Below are positions 55,641-63,663 of a stretch of 63,829 nucleotides of DNA, piece by piece (the first letter of the stretch is position 1; every line of letters begins with the position of its first letter). This stretch comes from Deltaproteobacteria bacterium (lineage in GTDB: Bacteria; Desulfobacterota; Desulfomonilia; Desulfomonilales; Desulfomonilaceae), in assembly GCA_021777225.1 (NCBI GenBank), contig JAJYDQ010000012.1, positions 1-63,829 of the forward strand, in the 5' to 3' direction. Made by a program: the position numbers and the translations under genes. A model generated the notes under the pieces. It did no database searches, was not told the DNA's origin, and saw only the letters and a program-made list of their open reading frames with translations.

Positions 55641-56444
55641 ATGATTAAGGTTGCGGTAAGCGGCGCGGCAGGCCGGATGGGAAAAAGAATTATAGCTCTA
55701 TCCCATGAACATCCCAAACTTAAAGTTGTGGCGGCGCTGGATGCCCCGAAGAACCCAAGCATTGGGAAAGACGCGGGCGACATCGCCGGCATAGGTCATA
55801 TCGGTGTCAAGGTAACCGATGACCATAGGGCGGCAATAGCCCTTTGCGATGTTCTGATAGATTTTTCCTCGCCTGAAGCGACCCTAAGAAATGTTGGAGA
55901 AGCTGTCAATAAAGGAAAGGCCGTGATTATTGGAACTACGGGCCTTTCGGATCAGCAGAAAATTACCGTCAGTGAGGCCGCTTCAAGCACTCCCTGCATG
56001 TTGGCCCCGAACATGAGCCTGGGTGTCAACCTTTTGTTCAACCTGGTCGAGAGGGTCGCTTCCAGTCTAGGTGATAATTATGATGTGGAAATAATAGAAT
56101 CACATCACAATCAGAAAAAGGACGCTCCCAGCGGTACCGCCGCTAAGCTGGCCGAGATTATAGCCGGATCTTTGAACCGGGACCTGGACGAAGTGGGTAT
56201 TTACGGACGTTATGGCATGGTTGGTGCCAGAAATCGAAAAGAAATAGGAATAATGTCCGTAAGAGCGGGAGACATCGTGGGTGAACACACAGTGATGTTT
56301 TGCACTAACGGCGAACGGATAGAGCTTACGCATAGAGCCCACAGTCGAGACGCTTTTGCAAAAGGCGCTGTTCAAGCGGCGGTCTGGATCATGAATGAGC
56401 CAGCAGGGCGTCTTTATGATATGCGAGATGTCCTTGGATTATAG
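55641..56444 (+). CDS. dapB: 4-hydroxy-tetrahydrodipicolinate reductase
   Basis: This NAD(P)H-dependent reductase is the next step after DapA. The dinucleotide motif is VSGAAGRMGK and the signature is ESHHNQKKDAPSGTA. It has 267 residues, with AGGAGA seven bases before the ATG. Confidence 0.96.
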   Translation: MIKVAVSGAAGRMGKRIIALSHEHPKLKVVAALDAPKNPSIGKDAGDIAGIGHIGVKVTDDHRAAIALCDVLIDFSSPEATLRNVGEAVNKGKAVIIGTTGLSDQQKITVSEAASSTPCMLAPNMSLGVNLLFNLVERVASSLGDNYDVEIIESHHNQKKDAPSGTAAKLAEIIAGSLNRDLDEVGIYGRYGMVGARNRKEIGIMSVRAGDIVGEHTVMFCTNGERIELTHRAHSRDAFAKGAVQAAVWIMNEPAGRLYDMRDVLGL

Positions 56445-56468
56445 GCGATGCGAGAATAGGGGAACAAA

Positions 56469-57212
56469 ATGAAGCTAGTACGATTCCAATCTCAGCAGGA
56501 GATCTTTTCCGGGGTCGTTGCAGGAGATATCATCAGGCCCTGGGGACCTAATCCAGCTAATCGCGAATGCGCCATTTCGGATGTACGGTTATTGGCGCCT
56601 TGTCTGCCGTCAAAGGTAGTGGCGGTTGGCCTTAACTATCGTGATCATGCCCAAGAGCTTAAGATGAAGCTCCCTGAGGAGCCGCTTCTATTTCTGAAAC
56701 CGTCTTCGAGCATAATCGGCCCCGGAGATACCATTTTAATGCCTCCGCAAAGCGCTCGGGTCGATTACGAAGCTGAGCTTGCGATCGTAATAGATAAGGA
56801 AGCTAAAAATGTCCCGGAAAAGGACGCGAAACAGGTTATTCTTGGTTTCACCTGCCTGAATGACGTGACCGCGCGTGACTTGCAGAATAGGGATGGCCAG
56901 TGGACAAGGGCTAAAGGCTTTGACACTTTTTGCCCTATAGGCCCCTGGATAGAAACAGATATTGATCCTTCGGACCTTAAAATCGACCTATTGCTAAACG
57001 GTCAGGCGAAACAGTCGTCTCGAACGTCTAATCTGATTTTTCACTCTTACAAGCTTATTGAGTACATCACAAGCGTGATGACACTGTATCCCGGTGATGT
57101 CATAGCCACCGGGACCACATCAGGTATTGGCCCGATGGCCGATGGCGATACAGTTCAGGTCGTGATTGAAGGTATAGGCTGTCTGTCAAACAGAGTCGAA
57201 AGCTGGAAGTAA
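56469..57212 (+). CDS. Fumarylacetoacetate hydrolase family protein
   Basis: This metal-dependent hydrolase or decarboxylase-fold protein has 247 residues. Family segments are GLNYRDHAQE, DYEAELAIVI (acidic metal ligands), GFTCLNDVTARDLQ and GDVIATGTTSGIGP. The substrate cannot be told from sequence; relatives act on acylpyruvates or oxaloacetate. It shares the run with dapB and folK and overlaps folK by one base. Confidence 0.92.
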   Translation: MKLVRFQSQQEIFSGVVAGDIIRPWGPNPANRECAISDVRLLAPCLPSKVVAVGLNYRDHAQELKMKLPEEPLLFLKPSSSIIGPGDTILMPPQSARVDYEAELAIVIDKEAKNVPEKDAKQVILGFTCLNDVTARDLQNRDGQWTRAKGFDTFCPIGPWIETDIDPSDLKIDLLLNGQAKQSSRTSNLIFHSYKLIEYITSVMTLYPGDVIATGTTSGIGPMADGDTVQVVIEGIGCLSNRVESWK

Positions 57213-57736
57213 TGTGTTCGCTCGCATACATAGGTTTTGGAGCTAATCTTGGAGATCCGGAGGAAACCTTTTACAGGGCTGTAAAAGAGATTGGGGCTTT
57301 GAAACGGGTGTATCTTGGAAAAGTGTCAAGTCTTTACAAAACGGAACCAGTTGGTCTGAAAGACAATGGTCCGGAATTCCTGAACGCTGTCGTGGAAACG
57401 CGGGTCGAACTGTCTCCTTTTGATCTGATTTATAATCTGAGAAAAATAGAGAGGGTTTTGGGCAAGAATCGGAGTCACAGGAGTGATCGCTCCAGGAAGA
57501 TAGATCTTGATCTGCTGCTGTTCGCTGATAAGGCATTTTCATCTGATACACTGGAAGTGCCGCATCCGCGAATGAAAACCAGAGGATTTGTTTTAGCGCC
57601 TCTAGCCGAGATTGCCCCGGATTTTATCCATCCTGGATTGAAATTAACTATAAGAGAACTTCTAAACAATCTGGACCCGGAAGAACTCAGGAAAGTACGT
57701 CTGTTTAAGGCTGTTAAACCTTTGGAAGGGATCTGA
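57212..57736 (+). CDS. folK: 2-amino-4-hydroxy-6-hydroxymethyldihydropteridine pyrophosphokinase
   Basis: It transfers pyrophosphate to the pterin in folate synthesis. GFGANLGDP, YKTEPVG, FLNAVVE and the magnesium-binding RKIDLDLLLF segment are conserved, as is VPHPRMKTRGFVLAPL. It has 174 residues. Its start overlaps the previous stop as TAATG. Confidence 0.95.
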   Translation: MCSLAYIGFGANLGDPEETFYRAVKEIGALKRVYLGKVSSLYKTEPVGLKDNGPEFLNAVVETRVELSPFDLIYNLRKIERVLGKNRSHRSDRSRKIDLDLLLFADKAFSSDTLEVPHPRMKTRGFVLAPLAEIAPDFIHPGLKLTIRELLNNLDPEELRKVRLFKAVKPLEGI

Positions 57737-57737
57737 A

Positions 57738-57995
57738 TTGACCAGGCTGCTGATTACCGTAATATGGATTTATGTAGTTTACAGGGTTCTGCGATGGGCC
57801 CTTGTAGCCATCGGAGCCGGTTTAAACAGAGGCTCTCTTGATGGAGATCACGAGCCGGTAAGTGTCAACCAGATGGTGAAAGACCCTGTCTGTGGCACTT
57901 ACGTCCTTGCCCGAGACGCGACCCATTTAAGAATTCATGGAAAGACTTATTACTTTTGCTCTGAAGAGTGTCGTAAACGTTTTGTCAACAAATAG
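57738..57995 (+). CDS. Small membrane-anchored YHS-domain protein
   Basis: This 85-residue protein has an N-terminal membrane helix (LLITVIWIYVVYRVLRWALVAIGAG) and a C-terminal YHS/TRASH-like domain (KDPVCGTYV...YYFCSEECRKRF). Such domains often bind metal; the cysteines fit this. TTG 57738 is preceded by GGAAGGG at seven bases. It follows folK by one base and may be co-transcribed with the downstream sensor kinase. The function is unknown. Confidence 0.85.
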   Translation: MTRLLITVIWIYVVYRVLRWALVAIGAGLNRGSLDGDHEPVSVNQMVKDPVCGTYVLARDATHLRIHGKTYYFCSEECRKRFVNK

Positions 57996-58010
57996 TTATG
58001 GTTTTTAAGA

Positions 58011-59561
58011 ATGGCCCCAGGGCTCGATAATCCTAAAATACTGATCGCTGAAGATTCAAAGATCCTCAACAACATTCTCAAGGATGTCTTTGAGGAACGT
58101 GGATTCGAAGTATTCCAGGCTTTCGACGGATCTGAAGGTAAAAACCTTTTACTCAAGGAAAACCCGGATGTAGCTTTGATTGATGTTCACATGCCCAGAA
58201 TCGATGGGTTTGAAACACTCCGCTTTGCAAAAGAAAAGTTACCTCGTTCTGTCGTGATAGTCATGTCCTCGGCGGACAATCCCCAGGTTGGCGTGAAAGC
58301 CATGAAGCTGGGAGCCGATGACTATCTTACCAAGCCTTTCGTTGCCGGGGATGTGGTGGATCTTGCGCTGAAGCTCCTTGAAAATCGGAAAGTTGGTGAC
58401 GAAAACATCAGGCTCAAAAAGGAAATCCGAAGAAGTGAGAAATACCTGGCGCATCTAACTACCATCATAAACGAAGCGCTCATAACTACGGACTCGGGCG
58501 GGAACATTCAGTCAATTAACCGGGCGGCTTCCAAGCTATGGGGTTATTCCTTCGAAGAATTGAAAGACAGGGACATTCACTTCCTTGTGAGAGGCGAGGC
58601 CCGCACATTGCTCCACCGTGATCTTGTAAAAGACACATTGCGAGCCGGAAAAGTAGAAGGGGAATTTCATTTCAGGAAAAAGGACAACAGCACTTTCCCC
58701 GGTTATCTCTCCACATCAATAATCAAGGAAAATAATCGAGCGCGCGGCATAGTAATAGTTGTCGCTGAACTCACTCGTCTTTACGCTGTCGAACAAAGGT
58801 TAAAACAGTCGGAAAAACTGGCGTCTCTTGGCAAGGTTGTAGAAGGCGTCGCTCATGAGGTCAGGAATTGTCTCACCTCCCTCGGGGGCTTCGCTCTCAG
58901 GTTGCGCAAGATGTCCGAAGCGGATTCATCAACCTCGAAATATACGGAAATTATTCTAAACGATGTTGGTCGTCTCGAGAAGATGGTCAAGGATATTGAG
59001 GAATATGTCCGTTTTTCAAAATTCTATAAATTCAATTTTGTAAGAACCGATCTAATACCGTTAATTGCCCGTGCAAGAGACAAGGCGCTCAATGAAATTG
59101 CCGACGGTATGGCGGCAAAAAAAGTAAATTTTAGCATAGACGCTCATAAAACCTCACCAGCAGCGCAAGTTGACCCCGCCGCGATGGAAGAAGTTTTCTT
59201 CAACATTATTCGTAACGCCTACGAAGCCATGCCCAACGGAGGTCGATTGAAAGTGACCATAAGAGACCTGAAATCAGGTGTTTCGGTGGCGTTTACCGAC
59301 ACTGGAGTAGGTATACACAGCGAAGATGTTTCAGAAATATTCACCCCGTTTTTTACTTCTAAAACCGTGGGGGCGGGTATGGGGTTAAGCAAGGTACATC
59401 TTCTGCTGGAGGAGCATCGGGGAGCGGTGAAAGTATCATCAGAGCAGGGCAAAGGCTCTACCTTTGAAGTGTTTTTGCCGGTAGAACATTTGACAAGCAA
59501 TATTTACCCATGGGAAACTGAGAGTCCTTTCAGACCTTCTCGTGGATTTAGTAAAAGATAA
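58011..59561 (+). CDS. Hybrid receiver-PAS-histidine kinase
   Basis: Domains in order are: an N-terminal receiver (LIAEDSKILNNIL, acceptor Asp in LIDVHMPRIDG, about residues 8-125), a PAS domain (about 145-260, LWGYSFEELKDRDI), a dimerisation/histidine region GVAHEVRNCLTSLGG, and HATPase_c (NIIRNAYEAMPNGG, DTGVGIHSEDVSEIFTPFFTSKTVGAGMGLS). The phospho-His motif has Cys where Pro is usual (HEVRNC). The 516-residue protein is predicted cytoplasmic. Its stop overlaps pgsA by one base. No partner regulator is adjacent. Confidence 0.93.
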   Translation: MAPGLDNPKILIAEDSKILNNILKDVFEERGFEVFQAFDGSEGKNLLLKENPDVALIDVHMPRIDGFETLRFAKEKLPRSVVIVMSSADNPQVGVKAMKLGADDYLTKPFVAGDVVDLALKLLENRKVGDENIRLKKEIRRSEKYLAHLTTIINEALITTDSGGNIQSINRAASKLWGYSFEELKDRDIHFLVRGEARTLLHRDLVKDTLRAGKVEGEFHFRKKDNSTFPGYLSTSIIKENNRARGIVIVVAELTRLYAVEQRLKQSEKLASLGKVVEGVAHEVRNCLTSLGGFALRLRKMSEADSSTSKYTEIILNDVGRLEKMVKDIEEYVRFSKFYKFNFVRTDLIPLIARARDKALNEIADGMAAKKVNFSIDAHKTSPAAQVDPAAMEEVFFNIIRNAYEAMPNGGRLKVTIRDLKSGVSVAFTDTGVGIHSEDVSEIFTPFFTSKTVGAGMGLSKVHLLLEEHRGAVKVSSEQGKGSTFEVFLPVEHLTSNIYPWETESPFRPSRGFSKR

Positions 59562-60133
59562 TGAAAAGACATCTACCAAACTTCTTAACACTTGGGCGCC
59601 TGTTACTGGTCCCTCCGATAGTGGTTCTGCTGTTTTTCCCGGGGCGGTTCCCGTCCGCGTTGGCCGCGATTCTTTTCTTCATTGCTTCACTCACTGATTT
59701 CTTTGACGGGTTCATCGCCCGCCGGTTGAAGGTCGAGTCCTCATTTGGACGTTTTCTGGATCCGATAGCCGACAAGGTGCTTGTTACTTCCGCATTGATA
59801 ATGTTGATTGCCCTGGACAGGGTGGACGCATGGATAGTCATGCTCATTATAAGCAGGGAAGTTGCGGTTAGCGCCTTGAGGGCGACATCAAGGTCATGGG
59901 ATTCTACATTGAAACCAAGTCGCATAGGGAAATGGAAAGCGTTTTTTCAATTCGCGGCTGTCATCCCGTTAATGATTCATTACGATTATCATTTCATAGT
60001 GGACATAGATTTCAACGAGATTGGGACAATCCTGCTTTACATAGCCCTCGCGCTCACCTTGTGGTCCGGCGTGGATTATTTTGTAAAATTCTACAGGGAA
60101 TACAGCTCAAAAGAATCAGTGAGCCTGGATTAG
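59561..60133 (+). CDS. pgsA: CDP-diacylglycerol-glycerol-3-phosphate phosphatidyltransferase
   Basis: This inner-membrane enzyme makes phosphatidylglycerol phosphate. The CDP-alcohol phosphatase signature DFFDGFIARRLKVESSFGRFLDPIADK-type is visible (D-x2-DG-x2-AR...G-x3-D-x3-D). It has 190 residues and several membrane helices. It starts inside the previous stop (TAATG) and is convergent with tRNA-Ser. Confidence 0.94.
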   Translation: MKRHLPNFLTLGRLLLVPPIVVLLFFPGRFPSALAAILFFIASLTDFFDGFIARRLKVESSFGRFLDPIADKVLVTSALIMLIALDRVDAWIVMLIISREVAVSALRATSRSWDSTLKPSRIGKWKAFFQFAAVIPLMIHYDYHFIVDIDFNEIGTILLYIALALTLWSGVDYFVKFYREYSSKESVSLD

Positions 60134-60138
60134 GATAA

Positions 60139-60225
60139 TGGCGGAGGGAGAGGGATTCGAACCCCCGGATCTTTTGGATCAACGGTTTTCAAGACCGCCG
60201 CCTTAAACCACTCGGCCATCCCTCC
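60139..60225 (-). tRNA. tRNA-Ser (anticodon UGA) with encoded CCA
   Basis: On the minus strand the gene starts GGAGGGATGGCCGAG and ends TCCCTCC-G-CCA. The 7-base acceptor stem pairs perfectly, a long variable arm is present and the anticodon loop is CTTGAAA, giving anticodon UGA. The T-arm has GGTTCGAATCC. The 87-base length with encoded CCA suits a type II serine tRNA. Confidence 0.97.
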
Positions 60226-60319
60226 GTTCGTATAATGACGAATCTAACGCAATCCCGCCACGCGTGTCAAGACGAGTGGCAAGCAATGACTTTGTGGTGG
60301 GTTCTTCCCCTCAGCCCAT

Positions 60320-60354
60320 TTGACAGAATTGGGTTGGTTTAATATCTTTAAACC
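60320..60354 (+). promoter_or_regulatory. Promoter with embedded palindromic operator for the toxin-antitoxin pair
   Basis: TTGACA (60320-60325) and TATCTT (60343-60348) have 17-base spacing. Over the -10 lies a perfect inverted repeat GGTTTAA (60336-60342) / TTAAACC (60348-60354) with a 5-base centre. Overlap of promoter and palindrome is the usual autoregulation design of type II toxin-antitoxin operons. The antitoxin start follows at 60370. Confidence 0.6.
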
Positions 60355-60369
60355 CACGGAAGAATCGTC

Positions 60370-60639
60370 ATGGAACTCAAAATCGCTGATTCAAGAGGCA
60401 GAGTTAACCTAGGCAAAGAATTTGCCAACAAGACTTTCTTGATCGAAAAAACGGGGGATACGGAAATGAAGCTTGAATTAGCCGCCGTCATACCAGAACG
60501 TGAATTGTGGTTTCACAGGAATCCTGAAGTTCGAGCAACCGTTCTTGGGGCCATAGAAAAATTAAGAGCAGGACAATTCGCTGAAATGCCCCCCGATGTT
60601 GACGCCGAAGAACCCTGGATGAAAGAACTTGAGGATTAA
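60370..60639 (+). CDS. Putative antitoxin, AbrB-like N-terminus
   Basis: The 89-residue acidic protein begins ELKIADSRGRVNLG, similar to swapped-hairpin AbrB-type DNA-binding proteins; the C-terminal half is acidic (PPDVDAEEPWMKELED), suited to toxin binding. GGAAGA lies about five bases before the ATG. It precedes the RelE-like toxin by two bases and follows a palindromic promoter. The family name is inferred and no functional data are implied. Confidence 0.75.
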   Translation: MELKIADSRGRVNLGKEFANKTFLIEKTGDTEMKLELAAVIPERELWFHRNPEVRATVLGAIEKLRAGQFAEMPPDVDAEEPWMKELED

Positions 60640-60641
60640 CT

Positions 60642-60991
60642 ATGCCTTTTTTTCTCGTCTGGGACACAGAAGCAGCGAAGACGTACAACGAACTGAAAAA
60701 AAAGCCAGGAAATCGTTTGAGAATAGGAAGAAATCCAAAAGAACGAAGGCTTCAATAGAAGAAGGGATATTCAAACAAGTCAGAAAGAGTATCCATTTCC
60801 TGAAAAACAATCCAAGGCATCCGAGTTTGACGACACACGAGTATTCCGCTCTAACCAACCCGTACAACCCAAGACAAAAAGTCTTTGAGGCATATGCTCA
60901 ACAGCACACTTCCGAGGCCTATCGAGTCTTCTGGTGCTATGGTCCCGACAAGGACCAGATTACGATTGTCGCGATAACTCCTCATCCATAA
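60642..60991 (+). CDS. RelE-like toxin, expressed only through a -1 frameshift
   Basis: ATG 60642 follows GAGG at seven bases and reads MPFFLVWDTEAAKTYNEL, then lysines and, without a shift, stops at 60756-60758 after 38 codons. The remaining conserved part (KARKSFENRKKSK...FKQVRKSIHFLKNNPRHPSL...VFEAYAQ...YRVFWCYG...ITIVAITPHP) is in the -1 frame. A run of eight A's (60696-60703) plus G forms A AAA AAG, in correct phase; a -1 slip gives ...NELKKKARKS..., a smooth join of about 116 residues. It is either programmed slippage or a one-base deletion that inactivated the gene. No strong stimulatory stem-loop was seen. The TTG 60629 start for the downstream frame is disfavoured. Confidence 0.7.
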
Positions 60992-61323
60992 GCGTCATCA
61001 AACGAGCGTTCCTAACAGTTTCCTAACAATTCTTACATGAATGTTGTTTCAAGTTGAAACTATCACTGGAATTTACAAAAGTGTATTGTCTATTGTTTTG
61101 ATTAAGTTTTTTAAACGGTTTTAAAATATTTTTTTAATTGACACCCCAATTCTTTTCTAATAACCTAAAAATAAAACAATCCTGTTAGATAAAATATCTT
61201 AATTTGCCTCAAGGCGTTTCTGCGAGATGGTAGTTGTCGCTGAGGGGCAAGCAGGGCTTTTTTACGCCAACTTCGGACGGGGGACCGTCTCCGTCCCCTT
61301 TTGTTTTGACAAGGGAGGACCTT
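60992..61323. other. AT-rich gap and leader before the porin gene
   Basis: This 332-base gap holds AT-rich sequence with an isolated TTGACA at 61138-61143; a 17-base-spaced TAACCT is a weak -10 candidate. The right part contains the leader hairpin at 61280-61298. No gene was found on either strand. Confidence 0.5.
61280..61307 (+). promoter_or_regulatory. Terminator-like hairpin in the porin leader
   Basis: GGGGAC (61280-61285) pairs with GTCCCC (61293-61298) around a 7-base loop and is followed by TTTTGTTTT. A competing pairing GGACGG (61275-61280) / CCGTCC (61291-61296) shares bases with it. The hairpin ends just before the GGGAGG ribosome-binding site, so it may act as an attenuator, as the end of a small RNA or as an mRNA stabiliser. 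Confidence 0.45.
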
Positions 61324-63210
61324 ATGTTTTGTCGTAGATTGTTAACCATAGCTCTCCTCCTTGGGCTCTCCGTGGTATCGGTCTCAGGACCGGCGAACGC
61401 ATGGGAGTTCTCGATGGGTGGAGTTTTCACATGGCTGTATGAAGTTAGAGGCCAAAATGGTGTTAATGGTTTTTTTGGAACTTATGACCAAGCCCAGGCG
61501 TCGGGAGTCAACTCTGTCACCTATTCTTCACCCCCCCCTCCATACCTCAGTCCGTTATCTTCGACTTCCTTAAATGGCATCGGCATTGCGGCCCCATACA
61601 ATTTTTACGTTGGGGGTTACCATAATGCGAATGTCAGTTCTGCGGGGGTCTGGAATGTCAGCCCAGCGTCTATGGGTGGAACGGCAAGCCGTAGAGCCGG
61701 TGGCGAGTCCATAGTTTCGGGGTCTGACGCGAATTGGATGATTTTTTACATGTCCACCGACATGAAAGTAACGATCAATCGGGCTATCAGTATAGAAGGA
61801 AACTATTATATCGGTTCGTGGAATTCTCCGAACTACAGCACGTCGGTAGGTTTAATGACTCCTTCGGGAGTATTGGATCAAGATTCCCCGGGTGTCCAAC
61901 GATCGATATCTCCCGGTTACTGGCGGACCCTTTGGGTCTCTGCCCAACTGCCGTGGGGTAAGATCACTCTGGGAAAGAGACCCGCTGAATTTGGTATGGG
62001 GCTGCAATACGACGGATCAGATAACAGGTCTTTGGAATCTCTATCTTTTACTGGACCATTCGGTCCCCTTCAAATGGGAGGGTCCGTATATATTGCCCGT
62101 AGGGGTTACGCCACAGACGATTATGGAACCACTGCTGTATGGTACAACGAGCGTGCCGACAAAAATAACACACGCTCCTTTGACTTTATTTTCCCACGTG
62201 TGAAATATCACGCCGGCAGTGTCTCGGCTGGTTTTTTTTGTAGCTGGCAGTTCAAGCATTTTGGTGGTGAGGGTGTTCTTAATGATCCCAATAAATATGT
62301 CGCCGGAACAAGAGGTGTCCAGGCTAGAGACGTTGGGGAGCAGTGGGGCATCCTGTACTTTAAATACAATAACGGTCGTTTCTTTCTTAACACGGAATAC
62401 GATTACGATCGAATTACCGAGAGGAGGAGTGGGAGTCTTCCTGCCGACGCCATTTCCCGTAACCAGGCTTTCCCGGTATTAGATACCCAGCATGATTCAG
62501 GCGCCGTTGAAATTGGCGCCCTTTACGGACCTGCCAAAATTTCGGTTTTAGGGGCATGGTTTACGGGAGATGATTATCGTTATACCCAACTGGCCCCTGG
62601 ATCCTATTATAGGGTTGAAGTGACCTCGGGCAAGCAGTCGGATACGTGGTCTAACGTAACTGTTTTCAGGCCCTACAGCTACCTCATGATATATGGATAC
62701 GGGCTCGGTACAAGTATTGCCCGTGATACTGGTGAAGGGTTTGTGCAGGACGCCAGTGTCTACGCCGCCAAGGTGGATTACGCTGTGGCTGCGAACCTGA
62801 ACGTGTATGGCAGTTTCACGTGGGCAGAGAGATTTTCAAAGAGTGGAGACATCATGGGTTGTCTTCTCCCTAATCCAGGGCCTTTTGTCGCGCCATTTTC
62901 AGGAAGTGTTGTTTATATTAAGGGGTTCAACTCTGTTCGCGCCGAGCCTATTCCGACAATTCCCGATACGTCGCTAGGTTGGGAAATTGATAGTGGGTTT
63001 GAGTGGAAACTTCTTGAGGATCTTACGGCGATGGGCACAATAGGTTATTGGGTACCGGGGAAATGGTTTAGCTACGCTTGCGTAGACAAAAATATTCCAA
63101 ATTGGGCCCTTCCTGCAAGCGGGGTTGCTCGAGGTCACTACAACGTCAACCCGGACAAAGCAATCGACCCGATATGGGGCACGGAATTTAAGGTAAAAGC
63201 TTCATTCTAA
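61324..63210 (+). CDS. Outer-membrane beta-barrel porin-like protein
   Basis: The 628-residue protein has a signal peptide (RRLLTIALLLGLSVVSVSGPANA, cleavage near residue 26) and many alternating hydrophobic strands rich in Tyr, Gly and Trp. It ends in KVKASF with the terminal phenylalanine typical of outer-membrane barrels. ATG 61324 is chosen because GGGAGG lies just upstream and the signal peptide begins there; the 30-codon extension is rejected. The transported substrate is unknown. Similar large porins are abundant in Desulfobacterota. A strong terminator follows. Confidence 0.8.
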   Translation: MFCRRLLTIALLLGLSVVSVSGPANAWEFSMGGVFTWLYEVRGQNGVNGFFGTYDQAQASGVNSVTYSSPPPPYLSPLSSTSLNGIGIAAPYNFYVGGYHNANVSSAGVWNVSPASMGGTASRRAGGESIVSGSDANWMIFYMSTDMKVTINRAISIEGNYYIGSWNSPNYSTSVGLMTPSGVLDQDSPGVQRSISPGYWRTLWVSAQLPWGKITLGKRPAEFGMGLQYDGSDNRSLESLSFTGPFGPLQMGGSVYIARRGYATDDYGTTAVWYNERADKNNTRSFDFIFPRVKYHAGSVSAGFFCSWQFKHFGGEGVLNDPNKYVAGTRGVQARDVGEQWGILYFKYNNGRFFLNTEYDYDRITERRSGSLPADAISRNQAFPVLDTQHDSGAVEIGALYGPAKISVLGAWFTGDDYRYTQLAPGSYYRVEVTSGKQSDTWSNVTVFRPYSYLMIYGYGLGTSIARDTGEGFVQDASVYAAKVDYAVAANLNVYGSFTWAERFSKSGDIMGCLLPNPGPFVAPFSGSVVYIKGFNSVRAEPIPTIPDTSLGWEIDSGFEWKLLEDLTAMGTIGYWVPGKWFSYACVDKNIPNWALPASGVARGHYNVNPDKAIDPIWGTEFKVKASF

Positions 63211-63237
63211 ACTCAACAATCTATCCTAGCTTAACTG

Positions 63238-63268
63238 AAACGGAGGACCAATCTGCCCTCCGTTTTTA
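63238..63268 (+). terminator. Rho-independent terminator after the porin gene
   Basis: Stem AAACGGAGG (63238-63246) pairs with CCTCCGTTT (63257-63265) around a 10-base loop, ending in a T-run. It lies 28 bases after the porin stop. Confidence 0.92.
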
Positions 63269-63305
63269 TTTCATAGTAAGGCCAAGAGAAATCAGCTCAT
63301 TGATT

Positions 63306-63333
63306 TTGGCAATTGTCTCCATAATTTTATTAT
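63306..63333 (+). promoter_or_regulatory. Candidate promoter for mntA-hepT
   Basis: TTGGCA (63306-63311) and TATTAT (63328-63333) have 16-base spacing, immediately after the porin terminator and about 40 bases before the nucleotidyltransferase start. Confidence 0.45.
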
Positions 63334-63375
63334 GAGATAATTATTTGTGTGATGTCGGAGATTTGAGGACGTGAC

Positions 63376-63663
63376 ATGGACAAAACAATCGAAGAAAACA
63401 AAGAAGCGATCTTAAATATCGCCCGAAAATACGGTGTAAGGCGACTGAGCATTTTTGGATCACGTTCCAGAGAGGATTTTTCATCAAACAGTGACATTGA
63501 TTTTTTAATCGAAGTTGACGGTCGTCCCACAGCGCCGTGGTTCCCTGGTGGGCTTGTGGCGGAACTGGAATCTCTATTAGGCCATCGAGTTGATGTTGTT
63601 GAAATTGACTCAATTAACCCCGGACTTCGTGAAAGTGTTATTCGAGAGGCTCAGCCGCTTTGA
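63376..63663 (+). CDS. mntA: MntA-type nucleotidyltransferase antitoxin
   Basis: This minimal nucleotidyltransferase has 95 residues. The GSX10DXD motif reads GSRSREDFSSNSDIDFLIEVD, with a third acidic residue in RVDVVEID. MntA-type antitoxins AMPylate the HEPN toxin HepT. The next frame overlaps by four bases (TTGA) and encodes such a toxin. GAGG precedes the ATG at eight bases. Confidence 0.9.
   Translation: MDKTIEENKEAILNIARKYGVRRLSIFGSRSREDFSSNSDIDFLIEVDGRPTAPWFPGGLVAELESLLGHRVDVVEIDSINPGLRESVIREAQPL

Noticed and set aside
60629-60641. TTG start giving an unshifted 120-codon toxin frame
   Set aside because: It overlaps the antitoxin, lacks suitable ribosome-binding spacing, and its first 24 residues do not resemble the toxin family, while the other frame does.
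61234-61323. 30-codon N-terminal extension of the porin
   Set aside because: The signal peptide and GGGAGG site both place the start at 61324; the extension covers the leader hairpin.
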